49,138 nt of DNA from Cellulosimicrobium funkei. Lineage in GTDB: Bacteria; Actinomycetota; Actinomycetes; Actinomycetales; Cellulomonadaceae. Shown piece by piece: positions 44,862 to 49,138 of this stretch (positions are counted from its first letter, which is position 1; each line of letters begins with the position of its first letter). The position numbers were made by a program, and so were the translations under genes. The notes under the pieces are model-generated. The model saw nothing but the letters and a program-made list of their open reading frames with translations, was not told the origin of the DNA and did no database searches. The stretch covers positions 1 through 49,138 of the forward strand of contig NZ_JNBQ01000030.1 of the NCBI RefSeq assembly GCF_001019615.1, written 5' to 3'.

Positions 44862-46310
44862 CTACCCGTGGTCGGGGCGCAGCGCGCGCGCCGCGTCGGC
44901 GAACGCGTCGCCGCGCGCGGCGTACGAGCGGAACTGGTCCATCGACGCACCGGCCGGGGCGAGCAGCACCGTGTCGCCGGCCTGCGCGAGGCGGCGGGCG
45001 GAGTCGACGGCGCGGGGCATCACGGTCCCAGTGTCGCCAGGATCGACCCGGACCACCGGGATATCGGGCGCGTGTCGGGCGAGCGCGCCCGCGAACGGCT
45101 CCGCGTCGACCCCGATGAGCACCACGGCACGCAGCCGGTCGGCGCGCGCGGCGACGAGCTCGTCGAACGACGCGCCCTTGGCGAGACCGCCCGCGACCCA
45201 CACGACCGTGCCCGGCGCGAACGACGCGAGCGACGCGGACGCGGCATGCGCGTTCGTCGCCTTGGAGTCGTCGACGTAGGCGACGCCGTCGACCGACGCG
45301 ACCTGCTCGATGCGGTGCGAGCCCGTCCGGAAGGCGCGCAGCCCGTCGCGCACGGCCATGGCGGGCACGCCGTGCGCACGCGCCAGGGCGGCCGCGGCGA
45401 GGGCGTTGGCCACCACGTGCGCGGGCACGACGCCGTCGGCACCGGCCAGGTGGGCGAGGTCGCCCAGCGTCGCGAGCTCGGCGGCGTGCGTGTGCCGGTC
45501 GGGCGCGTCCGCGGGCGCGTGGAACGCGCGGTCCACGAGCACGTCCTCGATGACGCCGAGCTGGCCACGGGCGGGGGCGCCGAGCGTGAAGCCGACGGCG
45601 CGCGCGCCCTCCACCACGTCGGCCTCGCGCACGAGAGCCTCCGTGCGCGGGTCCGCGGCGTTGTAGACGCACGCGACCTGCGCGTCCTCGAAGACCCGGC
45701 CCTTGTCCGCCGCGTACGCGTCGAGGCCGCCGTGCCAGTCGAGGTGGTCCGGCGCGACGTTGAGCACCGCACCCGCCTCGGGCGACGCCGTGTGCGTGAA
45801 GTGGAGCTGGAAGCTCGAGAGCTCGACGGCGAGCACGTCGAGCGTCGGGTCGAGCGCCGCCTCCACGACCGGCGTCCCGACGTTCCCGACCGCCGCGGCG
45901 CGCAGGCCCGCGGTCCGCAGGATCGTCTCGAGCATCTCGACGGTCGTGGTCTTGCCGTTCGTCCCGGTCACGGCGAGCCAGGGCGCCGGACGCCCGGACG
46001 GGCCGTCGACGCGCAGCCGCCACGCGAGCTCGACCTCGCTCCACACCGGCACGCCCCGCTCCCCCGCCGCGACGAGCAGCGGGTGGGACGGCGGCCAGCC
46101 GGGCGAGACGACGACGAGGTCGGTCGCCGCGAGGTCGACGTCGTCCGCGTGGCGCAGGTCCGCGTCCTCGGCGCGGTCGTCGAGCGTGACGACGGCGGCG
46201 GCCCGGGGCGCGAGGGCGGCCGCGGCCGCCCGGCCCGAGACACCGAGTCCGGCGACGACCACGCGCGCCGCGTCGAGCGGGACCGCGAGGTCGTGACGGT
46301 CGCGTGCCAC
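44862..46310 (-). CDS. murD: UDP-N-acetylmuramoyl-L-alanine--D-glutamate ligase MurD
   Basis: A 482-residue Mur ligase adding D-Glu. VVVAGLGVSGRAAAAAL is the N-domain loop, VTGTNGKTTTVEML the ATP loop, ELSSFQL and NVAPDHLDWHGG the central motifs, and DDSKATNAHA the C-domain signature. LAPAGASMDQFRSYAARGDAF is the typical end. The GTG shares one base with the mraY stop (TAGTG), which supports it over other starts. Confidence 0.97.
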   Translation of the reverse strand: MARDRHDLAVPLDAARVVVAGLGVSGRAAAAALAPRAAAVVTLDDRAEDADLRHADDVDLAATDLVVVSPGWPPSHPLLVAAGERGVPVWSEVELAWRLRVDGPSGRPAPWLAVTGTNGKTTTVEMLETILRTAGLRAAAVGNVGTPVVEAALDPTLDVLAVELSSFQLHFTHTASPEAGAVLNVAPDHLDWHGGLDAYAADKGRVFEDAQVACVYNAADPRTEALVREADVVEGARAVGFTLGAPARGQLGVIEDVLVDRAFHAPADAPDRHTHAAELATLGDLAHLAGADGVVPAHVVANALAAAALARAHGVPAMAVRDGLRAFRTGSHRIEQVASVDGVAYVDDSKATNAHAASASLASFAPGTVVWVAGGLAKGASFDELVAARADRLRAVVLIGVDAEPFAGALARHAPDIPVVRVDPGDTGTVMPRAVDSARRLAQAGDTVLLAPAGASMDQFRSYAARGDAFADAARALRPDHG

Positions 46311-47392
46311 TAGCCGACCACCCACTCGGCGTAGAAGATGCCGATGCCGAGCGCGGCGAACAGCCCGGCGATGAGCCAGAAGCGGATGACGATCGTGACC
46401 TCGCCCCAGCCCGACAGCTCGAAGTGGTGGTGCAGCGGGGCCATCTTGAACACGCGCCGCCCGGTCATCTTGAAGAAGCCGATCTGGATGACGTCGGAGA
46501 GCACGATGATGACGAACAGGCCGCCGATGATGAGCGCGAGGAACTCGGTGCGCGTGAGGATCGACAGGCCGGCGAGAGCGCCGCCGAGGGCGAGCGAGCC
46601 GGTGTCGCCCATGAAGATCTTCGCCGGGCTCGCGTTCCACCACAGGAAGCCGAAGCACGCGCCGACGATCGCCGCGGCCACGATCGCGAGGTCCTGCGGG
46701 TCTCGCGTCTCGTAACAGCTCGGGCCTGCCGAGGCGAGCCGCTGGCACGTCTGGTTGAGCTGCCAGATCCCCACGAGGACGTACGAGCCGAACACGATGA
46801 GCGAGACGCCCGTCGCGAGCCCGTCGAGGCCGTCGGTGAGGTTCACCGCGTTCGACCACGCCGTGATGAGGAAGTTCGCCCAGATCACGAACAGGATCAG
46901 ACCGACCGTCGCACCCGCGAACGCGAGGTCGAGGTTCGTGTCGCGCAGGAACGAGATGCGCGTGGACGCGGGCGTCCGACCGTGCTCGTTGGGGAACTGG
47001 AGCGCGAGCACCGCGAACGCGATGCCGACGGCTCCCTGGCCGATGATCTTGGCGCGCGCCGTGAGCCCGAGGCTGCGTTGCTTGCGGATCTTCGTGAAGT
47101 CGTCGAGGAACCCGACGATCCCGAGCCCGGTCATGAGGAACAGCACGAGCAGGGAGGACACGCTCGGGAACCGCCCCGAGACGACGTACGACATCGCCCA
47201 GCCGAGCAGCGTCGCCCCGATGATCACGACCCCGCCCATGGTGGGCGTCCCGCGCTTGGTGAAGTGCGCCGTCGGGCCGTCCTGGCGGACGAACTGCCCG
47301 TAGTTGCGGTGGACGAGGAACCGGATGAACAGCGGCGTCCCGAAGAGGGCGACGAGCAGGGAGACGCCCGCCGCGACGATGATCGCGATCAT
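46310..47392 (-). CDS. mraY: Phospho-N-acetylmuramoyl-pentapeptide transferase MraY
   Basis: A 360-residue ten-helix membrane enzyme that makes lipid I from UDP-MurNAc-pentapeptide and undecaprenyl phosphate. KRGTPTMGG, the Asp pair in [45 protein letters not shown] and the [12 protein letters not shown] histidine motif are intact. The ATG overlaps the murF stop (ATGA). Confidence 0.98.
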   Translation of the reverse strand: MIAIIVAAGVSLLVALFGTPLFIRFLVHRNYGQFVRQDGPTAHFTKRGTPTMGGVVIIGATLLGWAMSYVVSGRFPSVSSLLVLFLMTGLGIVGFLDDFTKIRKQRSLGLTARAKIIGQGAVGIAFAVLALQFPNEHGRTPASTRISFLRDTNLDLAFAGATVGLILFVIWANFLITAWSNAVNLTDGLDGLATGVSLIVFGSYVLVGIWQLNQTCQRLASAGPSCYETRDPQDLAIVAAAIVGACFGFLWWNASPAKIFMGDTGSLALGGALAGLSILTRTEFLALIIGGLFVIIVLSDVIQIGFFKMTGRRVFKMAPLHHHFELSGWGEVTIVIRFWLIAGLFAALGIGIFYAEWVVG

Positions 47393-48837
47393 GCGCGGTC
47401 ACCTCCGGACGATTCGCCACCGGCCGCGGCCAGCTCGTCGCCGAGCCGCCACAGCCCGGACCCGTTCGAGGCCTTCACGAGCACGACGTCCCCTTCCCGC
47501 AGCTCGTCGCGCAGCAGCGCGGACGCCGCCTCCACGTCGGGGACGAACCGGGTCTCGTCGCCCCACGACCCCTCCTGGGTCGCGCCGTCGTGGATCCCGC
47601 CGGCACCCTCGCCGACCACGACGAGCAGCTTGACGTTCAATCGGACCACGAGCCGACCGAGGTCGTCGTGAGCGACGCGCGAGTCCTCGCCGAGCTCGAG
47701 CATCTCGCCGAGCACGGCGACCGAGCGCCGGTCGCGCCCCGCCATCACGGCGAGCGCCTTGAGCGCCGCCCGCATGGAGTCGGGGTTGGCGTTGTACGAG
47801 TCGTCGATCACCGTGATGCCGTCCGGCCGCTCGGTGACCTGCATCCGGTGCGGGCTCAGCGCGCGGGCGTCGGAGAGCCGCGCGGCGACGTCGGGCAGCG
47901 CGACGCCGAGGCGCAGCGCCGCCGTCGCGGCCGCGAGGGCGTTCGTCACGTGGTGCTCGCCCACGAGGCCGAGGGTCGCGCGCGCGTGCGTCTCCTCGGC
48001 CGGCTGCGCGTCCCCGGCAGCTCCCGGACGCACGCGCAGCGTGAAGGACGCCCGGCCGGTGCGGTCGATCCCGAGGTCCTCGGCGCGCACGTCGGCGGCG
48101 GGGATGGTGCCGAACGTGACGACCTCGCCCGGTGCGAGCTCGGCCATCGCGGCGACCCGGAGGTCGTCGGCGTTGAGCACCGCGACCCCGCCCGGCGCGA
48201 GCCCCGTGACGAGCTCGGACTTGGCGCGCGCCACGGCCTCGATCCCGCCGAACTCCCCGAGGTGGGCGCTGCCCACGACGAGCACGACCGAGACGTCGGG
48301 GGGCGCGATGCGCGTCAGGTAGGTGAGATGACCGACGCCGCTCGCGCCCATCTCGAGCACCAGGAACCGCGTGGACTCGTCCGCCTCGAGCACGGTGAGC
48401 GGGAGCCCGATCTCGTTGTTGAACGAACCGCGCGGCACGACCGTCTCGCCCTCGGGCCGCAGCAGCTGACCCAGCAGGTCCTTGGTCGTCGTCTTGCCCA
48501 CGGAGCCGGTCACGGCGACCACGCGCACGTCGCCGCGCTCGCGCAGCGTCGCGAGCACGTGCCGGGCGAGCTCGCCGAGCGCGGTCTGCACGTCGTCGAC
48601 GACGACGCACGGCACGTCGAGCTCGCGCGCGGCGAGGACCAGGGTCGCACCGGCGGCGACGGCCCCGGCGGCGAAGTCGTGCCCGTCGACGTGCTCGCCG
48701 GGCAGCGCGACGAAGAGCGATCCCGGCGCGACCCGGCGCGAGTCGACGACGACGGGCCCCCCGACCCGCACCTCCGGGTCGGCGGACAACCGTCCGCCGG
48801 TCGCTGCGGCCACCTGCGCCGCAGTGAGCTCGATCAT
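47389..48837 (-). CDS. murF: [27 protein letters not shown] ligase MurF
   Basis: A 482-residue Mur ligase completing the pentapeptide. [24 protein letters not shown] is the N-domain, [15 protein letters not shown] the ATP loop, [14 protein letters not shown] and ALEMGAS-like LVLEMGASG the central region, and [17 protein letters not shown] the C-domain. The ATG overlaps the murE stop (ATGA). Confidence 0.97.
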   Translation of the reverse strand: MIELTAAQVAAATGGRLSADPEVRVGGPVVVDSRRVAPGSLFVALPGEHVDGHDFAAGAVAAGATLVLAARELDVPCVVVDDVQTALGELARHVLATLRERGDVRVVAVTGSVGKTTTKDLLGQLLRPEGETVVPRGSFNNEIGLPLTVLEADESTRFLVLEMGASGVGHLTYLTRIAPPDVSVVLVVGSAHLGEFGGIEAVARAKSELVTGLAPGGVAVLNADDLRVAAMAELAPGEVVTFGTIPAADVRAEDLGIDRTGRASFTLRVRPGAAGDAQPAEETHARATLGLVGEHHVTNALAAATAALRLGVALPDVAARLSDARALSPHRMQVTERPDGITVIDDSYNANPDSMRAALKALAVMAGRDRRSVAVLGEMLELGEDSRVAHDDLGRLVVRLNVKLLVVVGEGAGGIHDGATQEGSWGDETRFVPDVEAASALLRDELREGDVVLVKASNGSGLWRLGDELAAAGGESSGGDRA

Positions 48838-49138
48838 GCGTGGTGCTCCTTCAGGTCGGGGGTGTCGTCAGGCGGCGTGGTCGCGGGGCGCTCCTCGAGC
48901 GCGGCCCGTGCCTCGACGCGGTCGTCCAGGGGGTGGTCGACGCCGGCGATCTCCTGCCACACCTCGTGGCCACGGCCTGCGACGAGCACCGTGTCGTCGG
49001 GGCCGGCGGCGGCGATCGCCTCACGGATCGCCCGGGCGCGCGGCGCCACCTCGAGCACGACGACGTCGCGCGGCTCGGGCGCGGCCGCCGCCGCCTCGCG
49101 CGCGGCGTGCGCGCCCGGCAGCACCTCGGCGCGGATCG
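48834..49138 (-). CDS. murE: UDP-MurNAc-tripeptide synthetase MurE (C-terminal part, cut by window end)
   Basis: Only the last 100 codons are present, starting beyond the window. AREAIAAAGPDDTVLVAGRGHEVWQEIAG followed by HPLDDRVEARAAL is the closing part of the MurE C-domain. The position before murF in the cluster agrees. The diamino-acid specificity motif is outside the window, so meso-diaminopimelate versus lysine cannot be judged. The last residues form a Thr/Pro/Asp-rich tail. Confidence 0.92.
   Translation of the reverse strand, partial: IRAEVLPGAHAAREAAAAAPEPRDVVVLEVAPRARAIREAIAAAGPDDTVLVAGRGHEVWQEIAGVDHPLDDRVEARAALEERPATTPPDDTPDLKEHHA

Overview
The window is a stretch of ordinary, gene-dense chromosome from a very GC-rich actinobacterium. 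The GC-rich third positions, the common GTG starts, the murE-murF-mraY-murD-ftsW-murG-murC-ftsQ-ftsZ order without ftsA, the sepF/yggT/wag31 block after ftsZ, the bifunctional PriA-type enzyme in histidine synthesis and several transcripts that look leaderless all point to Actinomycetota. A relative of Cellulomonas or Cellulosimicrobium (Micrococcales) is my best guess, but that is inference. I see no tRNA or rRNA gene, CRISPR array, insertion sequence, integrase or prophage gene.

Layout. 1-2420: the tail of a quinone-oxidoreductase-like gene with a small membrane protein, thiD under a TPP riboswitch, a small unknown gene and a YceI protein. 2677-7300 (minus): pheS-pheT with a co-transcribed short-chain dehydrogenase. 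7659-11042 (minus): infC-rpmI-rplT-trmH-thpR, the translation factor/ribosomal protein operon, with an ATC start for infC, an attenuator-like leader and an apparent CTG start for trmH. 11420-13513 (plus): a Fur-family regulator and a catalase. 13652-16254 (plus): a DUF1844 protein, a proline-rich membrane coiled-coil protein and a lipoprotein serine protease in overlapping order, then a GerW/YtfJ-like protein.

16280-20785 (minus): hisC-hisB-(unknown)-hisH-priA-sseB. 20888-25782: a Rieske-type Tat lipoprotein (minus), a four-helix membrane protein, a zinc alcohol dehydrogenase and a RecQ helicase with a C-terminal phosphoribosyltransferase-like segment (plus). 25799-28970: hisD with a GNAT gene, an S4 RNA-binding protein, a PPOX-type flavoprotein and a Nudix hydrolase. 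28975-32511 (minus): dnaE, the replicative polymerase. 32610-35262 (minus): traR/dksA-like, lspA, rluD-like and a GNAT gene.

35397-49138 (minus): the division and cell-wall cluster, running from murE (cut by the window end) through murF, mraY, murD, ftsW, murG, murC, ftsQ and ftsZ to pgeF, sepF, yggT and wag31. It makes UDP-MurNAc-pentapeptide, lipid I and lipid II, and supplies the Z-ring, its membrane tether and the polar-growth scaffold. The PLP-binding ylmE/yggS gene often found between pgeF and sepF is absent here.

Nothing in the window is clearly a new multi-gene system. The best leads are regulatory or architectural: the infC leader, the non-canonical starts, a recurring leaderless-promoter geometry, the DUF1844/coiled-coil/protease trio, the RecQ-phosphoribosyltransferase fusion, and inverted repeats sitting on the traR and ftsZ promoters. 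All promoters, terminators and hairpins were read by eye and none was scored computationally.
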